From assembly GCA_008508345.1 (NCBI GenBank), contig QNGE01000109.1:186001-250000 (forward strand): a stretch of 64,000 nucleotides of DNA, given 5' to 3'. Under the pieces are notes generated by a model. That model saw nothing but the letters and a program-made list of their open reading frames with translations, did not search any database and was not told the DNA's origin. Shown here piece after piece: positions 38,041 through 52,091 of this stretch; positions within the stretch are counted from its first letter, which is position 1; each line of letters begins with the position of its first letter. This stretch comes from Paragonimus westermani (taxonomy: Eukaryota > Platyhelminthes > Trematoda > Plagiorchiida > Troglotrematidae). The position numbers were made by a program, and so were the translations under genes.

Positions 38041-41000
38041 AGATTTGGTATTTAGCGGTAGCGATGTTTTCAGCAGCGGTGATTAAATCCGGGTGGTGAT
38101 GAAGAACATGACCATTTCGACCGTGTGGAACGTGCATCGCATAGCTATCGTGAGACGGGTCTTGCGCATTGTAGTAACAACGTCACCTTTGTTTCAGGAG
38201 TGCTGAAGCCATTGCAGCAGCCGGATTCTGTTTGCTAAGTTTCTCAAAAAATGCCGATGAACAATAATTTTCAGCGACATTTCCATCGAATGGACTCGCC
38301 TTGTGCCATAAAGCAGGATGCTTGCTAGAACGCGCGTTCAGGTACTGCCTCGTTCAAGTGTTTATCTTAGGCGGAAGGCAGTACGGAGCTCTTTTTACGA
38401 CGCTTCGTAAGAGTATGCAAAAACGCCAGGGTATCAGAATGGTCGTGTTCAATAATAAAGTCAGTTTTGGAATTCCATGGATTCACTGGATAAGGTATGC
38501 TTGTTGATTTCTCTATGGTGTCGGTGTGTAGCAAGATACCGTCAACTTAACGGTGGTAGAAACGAGCTTGACTGAAGACGAAACACGTGTTTTGCTGCAA
38601 ACGGGCAGCAAACTATCGGCTAGTAGCAGGCCGGCTGTACTGTCGTTAGCAACAACATCGACCTGGTTATAGGAGGACCCCAGAATCAGAAATTGACATT
38701 TGCTGTGGATAGTAGCAGACGGTTTCCTAACTCAGAAATAAACAACTTTTAACTGATTCGAGTTGATAAGCTGATAAATTTTATCAATGTTCTGCACCAG
38801 AGGAAGGTTTACGAAAATGAAGCTATGTCCTACGCTTGTTGCTACAGACTAAACCGTCGGCCATGTCAGTTAGGCCAAAGCCATCTCACAATTTTTTTAA
38901 ACATTGGGTGCTTTACAGAGCGATGAAGTTGGGCCGAACACTATATCAGGTTGTGTTCTCTATGACGCAGGTAATCAATTTCACTGTGTGTGAATTGTGT
39001 CATAAATGTCCAAGACTGCAGTCCCCAACGTACCTGGTGCGTTTAGAATAGAGCAAAGCATATCATGACGTGTACCTAATAACGCTTTCTTTGGAACAGA
39101 TGTATCAGCCCTTTAGTTTATGCACGAATTGCACTTGTTTCTGTACAATGCGTATAGTATGACTGTTCACACTTTCTTCCGAACGTGTACAATCAAACTG
39201 AGTGATAACAGTCAGTGTGGGTTCGTTTGAAAACCGATCAATCAAAAGGAGATTAGTATTCAGCAAATGTCACCTTAGGTGTCGATAACACAAAGCCAGT
39301 GTTTGTACATTAAATGCAACAGGACCCGTGCCATCTTGCATGTCCCTCCTGCGTCCCCTAATCGATAGAAACAGACCATCATGGTATACTTTGTTTACCA
39401 GTGTGCATGAAAATATATAGTTTGTAAGGGATGATTGTTACAAGCTACCTTGGCAACTTTGTAGCTTGATGTTTTATAGTTTCATTTTGTTCCACAGTGT
39501 GGATTAACTGCGGATGAAGAGTCGAAAACATGACAAAATAAGACCAATCGATATGGCCACTCTTACAGTTATCGTGATCGACATGGGCGATAGGGATATT
39601 GGATGAGAAAGTACAGAGACGCCGTCAATCAGCAAGAGACAATGTTTTAAGAATGGGTGTGGAAAACTCTGGAATGATGTTCTGCCGAAATGCAACATCA
39701 ACCCTTTAATAAGTGACGAAACAGAAACGGAACTTCGCTACGTAACATAAATCACGGCTGAAATATACTACCGAATTTGAAACAATGATCAACAGAATGC
39801 AGTGTCCTGTATAGTGATATTCTACATGTTTCACCCCCAACTGTTACAGCTAAAATGATTCAAGCCTTTTACGGCTGGCTGACAAAAAGAGGTGAGAACG
39901 ATATGTTTGATAATGGCAAGACAGTGGTGTTTTGGAAGTAGCAACATAATGACGTCAAATTACTGCACGCTGGTGTGGCATAAAAACCTCAGTTACTAGT
40001 CAAGAGTTTCAAGTTGAAAGTTTGCCGTCAGAGTGAGGGAGATTATGAAGTTTGGAATATCACGTCGAGCCGAAATTACACTTGCATTTTATCTACCTGA
40101 TCTCGGAAACTAATATGGAACACAAAACGGTATCATCTTGCCGTGTTCAACTTCAATTGACAAATGGTCGCTTTAGTGAAGTGGTTGGTATAATACACAA
40201 CTATGAACCTACACATAATCTGTAGTATGAAATTCCTGCAGAACAGACAGGTGGAATAACCTGTAGTTGTGTTTGTAATGTTTATTCCATGTTCGATGGA
40301 GTTAATTGTGGAGAAATTGATAGAGTCTGAATGTGCGACTCATCGGGTTGTGTTTTCGCGGATGGGGTTATTGGCTGTTTAGGGCAGCAGGATTTGCACG
40401 AATTACAACAGGTTCCGCATATGAGTTTCTGATTGGTATTGCATCCAAAGTGCTTTAGTTAGATGGCAAATTTGAATTTGCAAACCAGAAACATTAGAAA
40501 AGTTCGAAGGTGACACCAGAGAAGAAGATGCTTTCCTAGATTCTTTGTCGACTAGAAGATTAGACGGCTCGTTATGCACCACAAAAAACTTTGCTCGGTT
40601 GAGTACTCCCATTTCAGGTGCTTTTCGCAAAGTTCACACGAAAGTCGACGCGTACGCACCCTACTAAACAAAATACATCTAAGTGTCACAGCTTGTAATT
40701 AAAAACCAGAGAAACAACTTTTGCATGCAGAGCTATCCTTCGCGTTCAATTTGACGAATATACCAACTCTGTTCGTCCCACGGAATATCTGTTTTTTACG
40801 TTCGCTTTTCTGAAGGGATAACACTTTGAATTTTCTCAGACATGAATTTGTATGAACAATCAGACGAACATGTAACGCCACAAACCTCGTGCAAATTAAG
40901 GAAGCTACGCCGATAACACTGTTCCCCAAGACGAATCCACAACATTGGCTAAAGTATTAGTCTCCTACCGGGTTGTGTTCCTTAATTTCAAACTGCCTCC

Positions 41001-42442
41001 ATGTAACAGAAAACCTACACGCTTGTTAGTGCTTGCTGTCCTTAATATAAGTTCCATTGCAGTTGTCCCCTTTAAAGAAAAGATGACATGTTTTAATGCA
41101 ACTAAACAGTTCACTTTTCGTCTGTGAACGTCTGTGCATGAACATAGTGGTTATGGGAACTGGTAAATATCAACCGCACTCTACGTTAGTGACTGGCTAA
41201 GGGGTCATCAGTCGTATGGATTTATTGACTGTGTTCCCACCCTCCTTGTTTATTCTGTTGTTTACACAAAGCGCTAGTCAGATCTCTCACAAGAGATAGT
41301 CACTTGTCAACCCAGCCGGCCCACAGATTGCTTCCGAACCACCTTCAATAGTTATGGTGACCTTTATGATAGTTATGACCACTTTCGACCAAACGTATAT
41401 GACTAGGCATTACTGGTCCATTTTAGAAACCAGAATAAATTGGACGGCTTCTATCCCTAATAAAGAAATGCATTTCCGGCTACCGACTATGTCCAAACGA
41501 TAAGGTGGCTACGAATACGTTTATGGTAAAGTAAGCAAGTGGGCGTTGAGGCTGGATATCCGGTGTATCTTACTATGTTGTGGTTGTTTTCTCTCAAAAT
41601 AAAAATGATGAAACCTCATTGGTCGGAAAAAATAGCCATGGTAATTCTTACTGTTTTATTCAGACTACTTACGTGTTCAAAACCTGGAACACGTTACTCA
41701 CTATCAAATTTTCCTGTCGACTTAGGAGACACATTTTTGGAATGTTACAGATTATCATGATGCTCATAGATAAAATATACGCGTTTGACTAATTTAAGTG
41801 AATTTCAGGTGGTGTAATTTACACATGTCCATGTAAAACAGCCACTTCAAAAGTAAGTTATTTATGCAAATCTTTCGAGTTTCAGCAGTTTGAATGAAGT
41901 ATTTTTATTTAGAACAGAGCAACTATCTCTGCTGATACTCGCAAGTGATTGCACGAAAGTGGTAATATCGAGAGCCGCAATTAAACCCCTTGAAGTCAGT
42001 GAGAGATGTTCCAAAAGAGAATGGTGTTCGATAAGCCAATCCAATGTTGAAAAATATTAAGTGTTACTCATGAAATGTTGTTTTTATTTCCTAATCCTTT
42101 CTACGCTCTTTACTAGGTAATTCTCTATTGTAGCTGACAAGACATTAGGATCTCGGCTTTAGGAAGATAAGAGCATTTAGTACTCACAATTTAGAATTCA
42201 GACGCCTAGCTGTTATTTGGTTAGGCGCCTAACAACTGATGAGCGTTAATATTTGTGTTATTAAGTACATTTTTAATGGCACTCACATGAGCCACACGGC
42301 TGATAATTTTGCTTTTCTCTAACTATCTCAGCATCCAAAACGAAGTGGTAATTCGTTGAAACCCATCAGATCAAGTCAAGAAACCTCTGATTTTCTTGCG
42401 CAATTTATCTAGAAATGCATTTTTCAGCAGCTTTTCACACTC
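38041..42442. other. no recognised gene
   Basis: Non-coding sequence downstream of the innexin gene. There is a 9-bp inverted repeat GTACTGCCT/AGGCAGTAC near 38341-38385 and nothing else supportable. Confidence 0.5.
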
Positions 42443-42448
42443 TTTATT
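42443..42448 (-). promoter_or_regulatory. candidate polyadenylation signal of the innexin gene
   Basis: On the minus strand this reads AATAAA, about 370 bases after the innexin stop codon. It is the nearest good hexamer I noticed downstream. The hexamer alone is weak evidence because such AT-rich DNA contains many. Confidence 0.25.
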
Positions 42449-42815
42449 TCCAGTGCTTGTAAGACGATCAGGTACATGCAAATCGTCTTGGAAATGACTC
42501 AGAAAGTACACTTTCGGGTGTAGTTTGATTAAAAAAGCTGAATAATACAATATGTATGATTAGGCACTTATCCATATTGGCGATTAACCGAGTCACCCAC
42601 CAACAAGCGAAACCTAGGTTATGTTGGTTGAATTATGACACATTTTTGGAAGGTTCACCCTGCCAAAGCTGGGGTTTGAAAACTTCGCTGGAAATTGAGT
42701 TAGCAGAGAGGTGAGTAAAAAAGTGTTAACAACCACACTGTACGTTTGATAGGGAAAGACACATTTGGTTCAGCTGATTAACAGCGTGCAACACTAGCTG
42801 TAATTGATACCCGTG

Positions 42816-43857
42816 TTATACTATGTTATCGTCTGGCTGATACTCCTCAACATAGTTGTCTTTGTACACATTATATTCTCCGTCATCCTCTGTCGACCTA
42901 TCCACACCAAACGCCTCACGAACCTCACGATCAACATCGCTTTCTCTGTGGCCCGTAATGTCCGGTACGTTTTCCATCATATATTCTCTTGTGCTTGTGT
43001 CCACCTCCCTAGTTGGCGTCAACGGCCGGTTCACAGAGGATGACTGTGAATCGCTGCGTCCGCCATAGTTTTGCACAGATCGACGATCACTCAGACTATA
43101 CTCCCCGCCATCCGATGATCGCTGGGGAATCGGTGGCGGTGATTCGCTCTTATCTCTGTCTCTGCTATCACGACTGTATCGTGATGAATCGTGCGAGCGT
43201 AAGGATGGCGGTTTCCTAGTGGAAGTCAAAAGGGGAACCGCAAAACGATCGGAAGGATGTATCATCTCAGTCGCCATCATCGTGGCGGAATAACCTGTTT
43301 GAAGCAAATGCTTTCGACGTTGTTCTTTATGGGACAGTGTATGAACTGATGAGTCGCCTGTCAACGGCGTTGCTGTTAATGTTTGTCTGCTACGTGATGA
43401 TGGTCTAACACGTAAAGGTCCGGGTGGTTTAACAGCTTGCCCAGACGTCTGCCTTCGGTATTCCGTGAATCCTAAATCTTGTCCTTTTTCACTCCCCGTT
43501 TTGTCTCCAGTACCTCCAGTTCGCTTCTGCCAGTATGCATTCCACAATTCACCTACTGCATCCCCTGCAACCAAATCGCCGTAGTTTTGTGCAATAAGCC
43601 TCAGTATGAACACCCCATCTGGACCAAGGTGATTCTCCACGAACTGTTTGCAGCAGTGAACACTGCGGTTGTACTGACGGACAGTGATCAGCTGGTGTCG
43701 GATCCAAGAAAACCGACAATGTTGTGTGCCGATGCGAGAAATCCACACAACTATACTGACCAAGGTGATCAGACCGACAAGAAAAAACCAGAGCCATAGG
43801 AAAATGTAAATCTTCTCCAGAAACATGTTAATTGGTAGCACACACTGAAGAGTGTAA
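42816..43857 (-). CDS. innexin, last exon (end of second extracellular loop, TM4, C-terminal tail)
   Basis: Continues the innexin exon ending at 52092. The acceptor is ttttcttctctgatttcag, just above 43857. The first base completes the split codon (TA+T, Tyr), giving SHYYTLQCVLPINMFLEK, which matches the innexin consensus H-x-Y-T/S-L-Q-C-V-L-P-x-N. TM4 is FLWLWFFLVGLITLVSIVVW. The cytoplasmic part HLGPDGVFILRLIAQNYGDL and ELWNAYWQ are also innexin-like. A hydrophilic tail of roughly 240 residues follows, rich in Ser, Arg and Pro (SPPPIPQRSS, SRYSRDSRDRDKSES) and acidic at its end, with stop TAA at 42816-42818. Such tails are typical places for phosphorylation and partner binding (inference). 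Overlapping open frames on the plus strand are shadows of this exon. The frame across the 8.2 kb intron fits without adjustment. Confidence 0.95.
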
Positions 43858-44684
43858 CTGAAATCAGAGAAGAAAATTAAGTAACAATTTAGTTAAAATA
43901 TTACCACGTTCAATAATATGCAGCAAAACAAGGTTAAGTATGAAATGTAAGTTGTGAGCGCGGAAATTTTCTTCATATATTAAAAATTGTTAAAATAAAG
44001 TGCTCAGCTAACAGGCATAAAAACACTCATAAAGTTTGCTAGCTTCGAACGCTAGGTTAGAGTGATTAGGACTGGAGAGCAAACTTCCGCTAAGTTGGTT
44101 TGATGTGATATGCATAGAACCAGGATTATGGTTTGTTTGGGGGTTGTTGCCATGCACCGAGTGAACTCAGTGTTTTGCACGGAGAACCAGAAGGTTACAT
44201 CGTTTTTTCTCATCCCCGGTAGTTTTGTTTTCCTGCAGTGTTAATAAGGTTGCAATCTACAGTTTCTACTCGTTCAACTTATAGCCATGTACCTTGTAAT
44301 ATTTTATCGACGTGTAAAGTGTTGTATTTAGCTTTCTATTCAAGTCCCTCATGGTCCGCCGAAAACCTTTGACACAACATCATAATTCTCAGCCAGTCGT
44401 AGCCAATAGAGACATCTCAGCCAAGCCCTTCGAAAAGAAGCACCACATTCGAGTTTTGCTCTTTGTTTTTAGCTCGTCAGTAGTGCGTGTTTCTGTCACA
44501 ACCGGAATTGGAACTCTGATCAACGTGCCAACAAATTCGCCATTGAAGCCAGATTAGGTGGGATCGATTTATCGCTCATAATCACCCGACAAATTTTGGT
44601 TACCCGATTGCCTTTGGAGAAGGTACGATAACCTGATGCGTTGGCTGATCTTTGAGAGATATTACTTGGATCAGGCCTAGTGTA

Positions 44685-44757
44685 AGTTCGGTGGCTAATT
44701 GGTCTACATTATTGTCTCATAAGATCATAGGTTGGAGTTCAACCCCCGGCCGTGACT
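44685..44757 (+). mobile_element. tRNA-derived SINE-like sequence (Met-like) in the innexin intron
   Basis: Box A-like GTGGCTAATTGGTC (44691-44704) and box B-like GGAGTTCAACCCC (44734-44746) are spaced as in a tRNA. A loop CTCATAA between them would place CAT as anticodon. The T stem and acceptor stem pair badly, so it is not a functional tRNA gene. It does not share the tail of the 18.6/62.6 kb family, so it is a different family or a decayed tRNA pseudogene. Confidence 0.55.
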
Positions 44758-47700
44758 ATGACATACATTAGTGGCACTTCGAGTAAAGTTAATAAACCGT
44801 ATCGAGAGACTGAAGTAAACTTTCAGAAAAGAATAACATTTTGACGAGTTACCCCTGTAGGCGACTAAACTAGTGAACATCCATATGGTACACTATTATG
44901 GAATGAACGGATGTAAATAATTTACGACTGACGGGTGTCATATATGTGGCTTGCTTATACATCTCTGACAAATAGCTTGAATAAGACTAATTTTGGAAAA
45001 TTGGAAAATCGATTTCTAGTTGAGCCTTAATGACAGAAATCGCAACATCCCTCGACTTTCCTGTGTGGCGCAGTGCATAACTCTTTAATCAATTTATCAT
45101 CCTATCCCTACTGCTGTCCCACAAACGAGCTAAAAAATTAGCTAATGTTCCATAATAAGCCAGGGATTTTACTCCAGTCTATTTACGGCTATTCATCGTG
45201 TGCAGACAAATTGTTTAGGTTATCGAATTTGCATTATTTTTCTGGTGGACGTAGTTAAACTAATGCGTCACTTACCTTTGAAAACACAGTGAGAATCAAA
45301 TAACTGTTAGTTCTCTGAAGACTTATGATGAAGATGCGTGTCTACTAGAACCCAAGTAGCAGTCCTGTACATCAAACAAACAATTTCATTGCAGCTCACC
45401 CAGGACAGATGGTTTCAACTTATGGACAAAGTGTCAAATTAACGTGGTGTTATTTGTCCGGGTCAGCAAACGAGTTACTTCAATCAAATAACTCCCTATG
45501 GCAACCTAACATAAATGATGATGATCGAAAGAAATGCAACGACCTCCGCGCAAAAGTACCCGTTCGAACCGCTTCTCTGTTTGCCAATGTTACTGACCTT
45601 TTCAGATTGGACACACTACTTTAATACTATGGAATTAAAGGCAATCGCTAGGAAATGATCTAACCGTATGCGTTCTGGAGCTATTTGCCTTTATCAACCG
45701 GAAAACACTTCATAAAATGATGCACAAATTATCACGAATACGGACTGAACAAACCGCTTTCAGATATACTAATATTGAATAACCACAAAACTAGGGATAC
45801 AGGTACATACGTAACATTCTTGTGATTTAGGCGTACGGTGACAGGCCATGTGCAGAATATGAAGTAGTGCTTGGCGTTCAAAGCGATGAAGACTTTGAAC
45901 ATACAGGAACACATAAATAGTGTATTTTACGAAAACCCTTCAACAAACTTGATTACGGTAGCTGTTCCCTTAGGAATTAGGCTTAAAAACTCTTATGTAT
46001 ATTCACATCATCTAACAACACCTGGTAATGCATCAACATAGGCTAAAGTACGAAGTAAAAGTTTGAAGAGTTCTACAGTAGAAATAACGATTACTCACAA
46101 GGGTGTATTTTGGTTTTGTTATGACAAAAAGCACGACAGTGAAGACAAGACACTCTTCTGGTTGAGTAAGCAGCGAAAGATACAGATGGTAATTCACTAC
46201 TCCTGATGGTCTCACTTTCAAGGAAGATTTCTACATTAAACACTCTGTTGGTCAGTGGTGGAAAATCTGATGAACACGAGCAACCGAAAGGTGTCACAAT
46301 TCATTCTGATGACAAGGAAAACGGGGTGGTACCGTAATATGGAATACTACAGTGTGCTTATTCAATCTGCACACAGAATACATGTAAACATTTTTCGCAC
46401 ACTAAGATTTATATTATTCTGCCACATGTTACACAATTAGCGGTATATATACGCTTCAAGTGTTTATACATATGAGTGTCGAGTTTGTAACACAATTTAA
46501 CTATTTCCTACGGAACTTTGCAGGTTTAACTGAAATAAGTTAACGGATGATCTGGTAACCAATGCTGTCGAAACTCTAGCCATGACAAAATAGGTTACAA
46601 ACGAAAAAAAGTTGCCCGAAATCACTTGACAATTTGTTTGTTTGAACTACGGGGTTTTCCTGTGAAGTTTTCTGCAATGGTACAGGGCAGTCATCCTTAC
46701 AAAGTAAAAACGGACGGATTCGGAAACACAATGAGCACTTTGTAAAAAAAACTACACAAGGTGCAGAATACCAAAACGTCTGGTGCATCTGATGCTGTGT
46801 GCCCAAGTATAGCGTTAGTTCTGCTGAAACTTCCCTAAGCTCAAGCGCTTTTTTTCTGACGAATCTCATGACTAACTTGACAGTATTTTTTGAAATTCTC
46901 GGCAAGGAGAGGCTACCGTCTTTTATCAGAGCTGTCTGAAACAAAAGCGGTTCTTGATGAGTGGTTGACCAACTCTTGATCTGGGATGAATTTTGCACTC
47001 ATAATTCATGAACGCGATACTTTTGATATCTTTACAGTACTGCCCATATCCACCTGATTCTGCTTCTGTTTGCACACAGTTCGCTTACTCCACAGTTGTC
47101 CATAGCTATATGACATGTCCTTCGAACAAGTTTGTGTTGCCAAATATCGCAAACTGCCGTAAAAGCATAAAACATAGTTCATAGACAGCTAATTCCGCTT
47201 GATTTAATAAGGACCACATACACGTATTTGAGTGTGACCCAATCATGTTTGGTTAAAATGGCAAGTTTTGTTTAAACACATTTCCGAATTCTGGCTTGAC
47301 TGTACGACCTAGTTGTGAATCGTTGAGGAAAAGTTTATGAACAGAACCAGTGACCGCAAATTTTTCTAACCACACTTGGCAGTCGAGAAAAGCAAAAGCT
47401 GTCATTTTGAAAAAAAAGTATAACCAAGATTATGTTTATAAACCGTGTCTTGTGATTAACGTGAGCAAAAGGTTTCAGTCACATTCAAACATTTTTTCAA
47501 CGTACAAAACGTGACGATCTGCTGGCTTTGCCCCGATCTGCCTATGTGAATGAAATTATGGACACGCGTAGTTTCAACTAGTTAACGGAAATATATTTAG
47601 TGTTTCTAAATCATTATTTTTAAAAATCGTTCGGTTAGTGAAGATCAACCTTGTTGGTTGACCCAGCTGGTTTATAATTTGCTGAATGTTAACCCACCGG

Positions 47701-48078
47701 AAGTGAAAGATTACAGATATTGAAAACAAAATTCGAACGAAATATAATACGTCCTCAAACTTGAAACCAAGCATAATCAGTGTATTTTGATCATACTGAC
47801 ATGGCATTGCCTGAACTGAAAGACCATTTCCGCTGCCGCACTATATATTTATCATTACTAACAAATGATATATCGATACATTACTGATCGTTGTAGGTCA
47901 GTTCATTCTCTGTTAAAGCATGAGTGAAAATCGCACCCCTTTGAAAAATGAAAGTGTTGCATTTTATGATCTGCTACATTCTAAAGTTAGCGGAAAAATG
48001 GTTCGTTTATAATTAGTAATTAAGCAAATTAAAAAATTCGGCTACAGTTAGGTAGAACAGTTTAAAAATAGTACTCAC

Positions 48079-48199
48079 GTTAAATGGAGGGAAACTTTGT
48101 CTATATACACCTAGACTCCTCGCTTGTAGCACCCTTTCTAGCCGACACTTCTCATCTTGCTCTAATAAGCCGGACATCCTAATCAGGTTTGACATTCTT
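48079..48199 (-). other. possible 121-bp coding exon inside the innexin intron
   Basis: The minus strand has a good acceptor (tttactccctgcag) just above 48199 and a perfect GTGAGT donor from 48078. Between them is an open frame of 40 codons with a charged, protein-like composition: RMSNLIRMSGLLEQDEKC then RLERVLQARSLGVYRQSF. I do not recognise the family. It is unlikely to be a constitutive innexin exon. Joined after the exon ending at 52092 it would create TAA at once, and its end phase does not fit the exon starting at 43857. It could belong to a nested gene, be an alternative stop-introducing exon, or be chance. Confidence 0.3.
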
Positions 48200-51100
48200 C
48201 TGCAGGGAGTAAATTCTGCTGTTACGTGAATCTAAGGCATAACACTTCTCAGAGTTTGTGAATACCCGACAGCCGACCTTGGGCAATCCCGGTCTTTCTT
48301 CAGTGGAGAACTTATCAAACATTTTGTGATTTTGATCTATCCATACATCAGCGAGAATGAAACCGACCTTGTTGCATACACCCCACCGTACTAACAGTTT
48401 TCAGATGTCGGACTCCACATATATTTTTGTGGATAAGTTTGTCCCCCTATGCCTGGCTTACAGGATTGGGATGTTCCAAGGAGGGCACTCAAGCAGTAGT
48501 CAATGATATAAACTCTGCTGCCTAAAATGTTAAGCGTTCACCTGTCACATAACTACCGCATCGTTCTTTCGGAATTTGAGAAGGCATGCCGGTTACTATC
48601 TGATCAGATGCGTCTGATTTTGCTCACATTCATTTTTCCCAAATTTGCGTGTGTCGGGTAATGTGAGACTCTTTTTATCCCGTAGAACTGTCTTGTCTTT
48701 CAAACCGCGTCCTTTCTGATAAATAATTCCTACTGAATTCTGGTAGGAGATGCCTAACTAGATAACAGTTGACATCCAACTTTACCGAAAACAATAACAA
48801 TATTGTTGATTGTGCGCTTCATGGTCACCGTGATTGTTCAGACGTTCCGGTCACATGAGCATGCTTGCGTCAACATTTGACGCGAACAGCTTTGTTGTGC
48901 CCCGCTGGCTGAGCCACGACTTAAGCCCGCTAATCGAAGTCATTTGCTTTCGCGGAATCCGATAAGCTGCTGAAAATAGCCTTTTTAGAAGTGACAAACT
49001 CAGCCACGGATATCTCGCCACCCTCAGTGTATATTCGAATAACAGCCCTGTTAAATGATATTTGGCCCGTTCATGAGGACAAACCCGGACACTTGGCTAA
49101 TGAGGTCTGCGTAGCTTGTAATTTCGACATTTTTTCGAGGTCTGTACTTCTTCCCAGTAGAAACACTTTCAGTCATTGCTCAGTAGTTCGATATGCGAGT
49201 GAACCCGAATAAATCACGAGTGATCCTGATAGCTACCTTATAAATCTTCGTGACTGTCCAGATCCCATGAGCCAGATGGTAAGCTACATCCAACCACTCG
49301 AGTAGATCACAGCACCGCACAATCACCCAACCCACAAAGCAAGGCGAGAACAAAAACAATCATTCAGCGAACGCATACAGATTTGACTGACCACTCTGAG
49401 TAGCAACAGTGTGCAACCAACATTGGCGCCGTAAATTAATTTCTACTCTGTACAAGCATGCATGAAAGAATGGCATGGGAAGCATCACCAGTTAGCACGA
49501 GAACATTTTTAGATATGCTGCCTTTCCAAATGCTACACTTTAAGAACAAGAACCCATAGAAACATATATTGAGTAGAAAAGACGATAAGATTGAATACTT
49601 TTTAAAAGGGCTACACTTTAAAAATGTTGAATTAGACGGACTTGAGTGCACTGACCTTATTTTTTCGAGCCCATGTAGTAATTCGCCATTATCTCCCAGC
49701 TAACTGCGATTGAAGTGGAGTTGATTAGACCACATATTCAAACATGAGTTGTGCGTACACTAAACCTTTCACGTCTGTGCTATACGCAGCAGTGCCTCTG
49801 GTGTGAGAATTTAAAAACTACAATAGTTTTCCAAATCTCCCGGCTTACGGCGGTACACATACATGACAGGTGTGTATATGGGTCACTTCCATTGAACATT
49901 TCACTTCTTTCCAAGATATGGTTGAGCCAGAGCCGGATTTATCGACCGGTTTTCGCTTTCACATAAACATCCAATTACAAGTACATGATCCTCTTTCTAA
50001 AGCTACTTACGTTCTCAGTGACCAATCCTTTGGGGCGGCCACCTTTTGATATACAGTAAAATGGTCACAAAGAACGTTATATTGAACCGTCAACCACCTG
50101 AACATTTTTTGTACTGCTTTTTGCAATGCAACGCCTTACAACAGACATCATTATAACGGTTTCTAACAGGGTTACCACTATCTGATTTCTGTAAACATAG
50201 CGGTCAGCTCCATTACATTCAAGAGCCGTAGTCTCGAGTTGTGCAAGTGAAAGCCATCTGAGCAGAAAAAGGTTAAAGTCGACCTAAGGTAGAGTACACA
50301 CTGAGATCCGTAGTTATAGAATAGTTCATAAAGTCTACCGTCAATTTTCGTCGATTCAGATTTAAATCCCAGTTCACTTTATGCCACTCTGTCTAAGATC
50401 AGTCCTTTGTTTAACCCTGAGACGTGGCCTAGTGGGAAGTTCTAGCTATCATTGTTTTATTTTAATTTATATAGACATCCACAAGACCAACTACGTGTAT
50501 AACCTGGTGTACCAGCCGATTATGGAATGTGTTTTTGGGGTATTATTTACAACAACAGTTCCCCAAATGATAATGAGGCCGGTTCTGAGTGAACGACAGC
50601 ATTGTAAATGTGCCTGCAAACAGTTCATGTCAAGTCGAGATAACTGAACACATGTGACATCGCAGAGGAACATTGAAGTTATGCGTACGGGTAAGACTGC
50701 GATCAAAACCTTCAACTAATCGTTTTTTCCTCTGACCTAAGCACAGCGCCCAGATAGCAGCCAAAATGAGTGGAACGCCGTAATGTGGTGACAGTCGAAA
50801 CAGTCGCGAGTCGATCACAACATCGTATGTGCCGTAGTATTTGTGTGCATCGAAAGTAGTTTTATACTAAGCAGGTGAATGCCAGCTACCGAAAAAATCG
50901 ACCAACGGTTTGCGTGCCTTCGGTGCGGACCAGTAATTGCTGACTCCATTAACAAACCCAAAAGTCATCAACCTGTTTGTTTACGAAAGAACAATCGCTT
51001 CAGGTTTGAAGTCAAACAGACCAGTAATTGGTGGTTTTGAACAAACGTAGCGATTTTTGTGATTTGGCTGAGGTAACCCAACAATAATATTATATGTATA

Positions 51101-52091
51101 AAATATTATATAGGTAATAATATTGAAACAGCTCATTTCGTTATTGCTACTGCTGCTGGCGCTAGCCAATGACATGCCTGTCCCATCCACACATACGCTC
51201 CGATAAAACTGAATCATTATATGGCTACCTAGAACGCCACATAGTTACATCCACTAAGCGTAGATATTCTTCAAGCTGTGAAGCTGAAGTAAGACTAGTG
51301 TTTCTTTTATCAAATTTCAAGTGTTCGAATCGGGGGATACGACATGTGAAACACCTAAGAAGATTACGCTGTTAACTGTAAGTATGTTTGCATAACAAAA
51401 TCTATTGGGTATTTGTATCCTGAGATGTTTTGGATACTTCAACAAATCAGCAAAGTTTTGAGAACTATAGATTATTCGTTACAAAAAAGAAAGCGAACTT
51501 GACGATGAACTGTACGACGTAGAAAGAACTAAAGGTAGAACAAAGTGAATGTTTGACCTTATCCTTCAAGTGCATATAGACTTTAAGCTACCCCTTTTCG
51601 TAAAGAAGTGCTAGACCCACTCGTAGAGTGTTGTGAAACACTAAGGCGTTCAACAACTTCGGGCGTTCTGCTTACCAGCTACCTACACCTGCTACGCAAG
51701 AATGAGTGTCAATCGACTGGATAGTCACTTTGGAGATACTTCGTCAGCTCAAATCCAACGCGTTACTTCACTGGGGTAGATCACATTGACGATCCCGGTG
51801 AGTCAATTAAAACAGTATTGACCTCTCTGCAAACAAGACAACAGGCTTTTACATATAAACTAACAACAGGATTTTCTAACGAGAATATATCAGAAAATTA
51901 ATATTCCCCTCCTAAATATATATGATAAAATACCTGAAACATTAGCACAGTCCTAGAAATAAACAACAACTTTTGTTTCATATCTAACTCAGATCTAGTA
52001 AACGGTCACCATAAACAACTGATTGAGATTCGACTGTTTGTGATTCAAGGAGTTAATCAAAAACTCATGAAAAATAAATTGATAGACTTAC

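Larger units (their letters stand above)
43858..52091 (-). other. innexin intron, about 8.2 kb
   Basis: Bounded by GTAAGT (52091 downwards) and a pyrimidine-rich tract ending in AG (43858). It interrupts a codon after its second base. It holds a tRNA-derived SINE-like sequence near 44.7 kb and one possible extra exon at 48079-48199. Two moderately long minus-strand open frames (46033-46297 and 46576-46998) have no recognisable domain. Otherwise I see only AT-rich non-coding sequence. Confidence 0.85.

Noticed and set aside
39504..39701. Minus frame with LLLIDGVSVLSHPIS, reminiscent of the PLE IDGVAMGSPLSP motif
   Set aside because: No YxDD box or other reverse transcriptase block follows in any frame.
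44041..44130. Minus-strand box B-like GCGTTCGAAGCTAGC
   Set aside because: No acceptable box A at the right distance and no family tail.
46033..46297. Possible exon ending at a GTGAGT donor in the innexin intron
   Set aside because: The acceptor side has a poor pyrimidine tract and two frames are open, so neither can be preferred.
46576..46998. 140-codon minus frame in the innexin intron
   Set aside because: No domain and no convincing splice sites; it could be chance.
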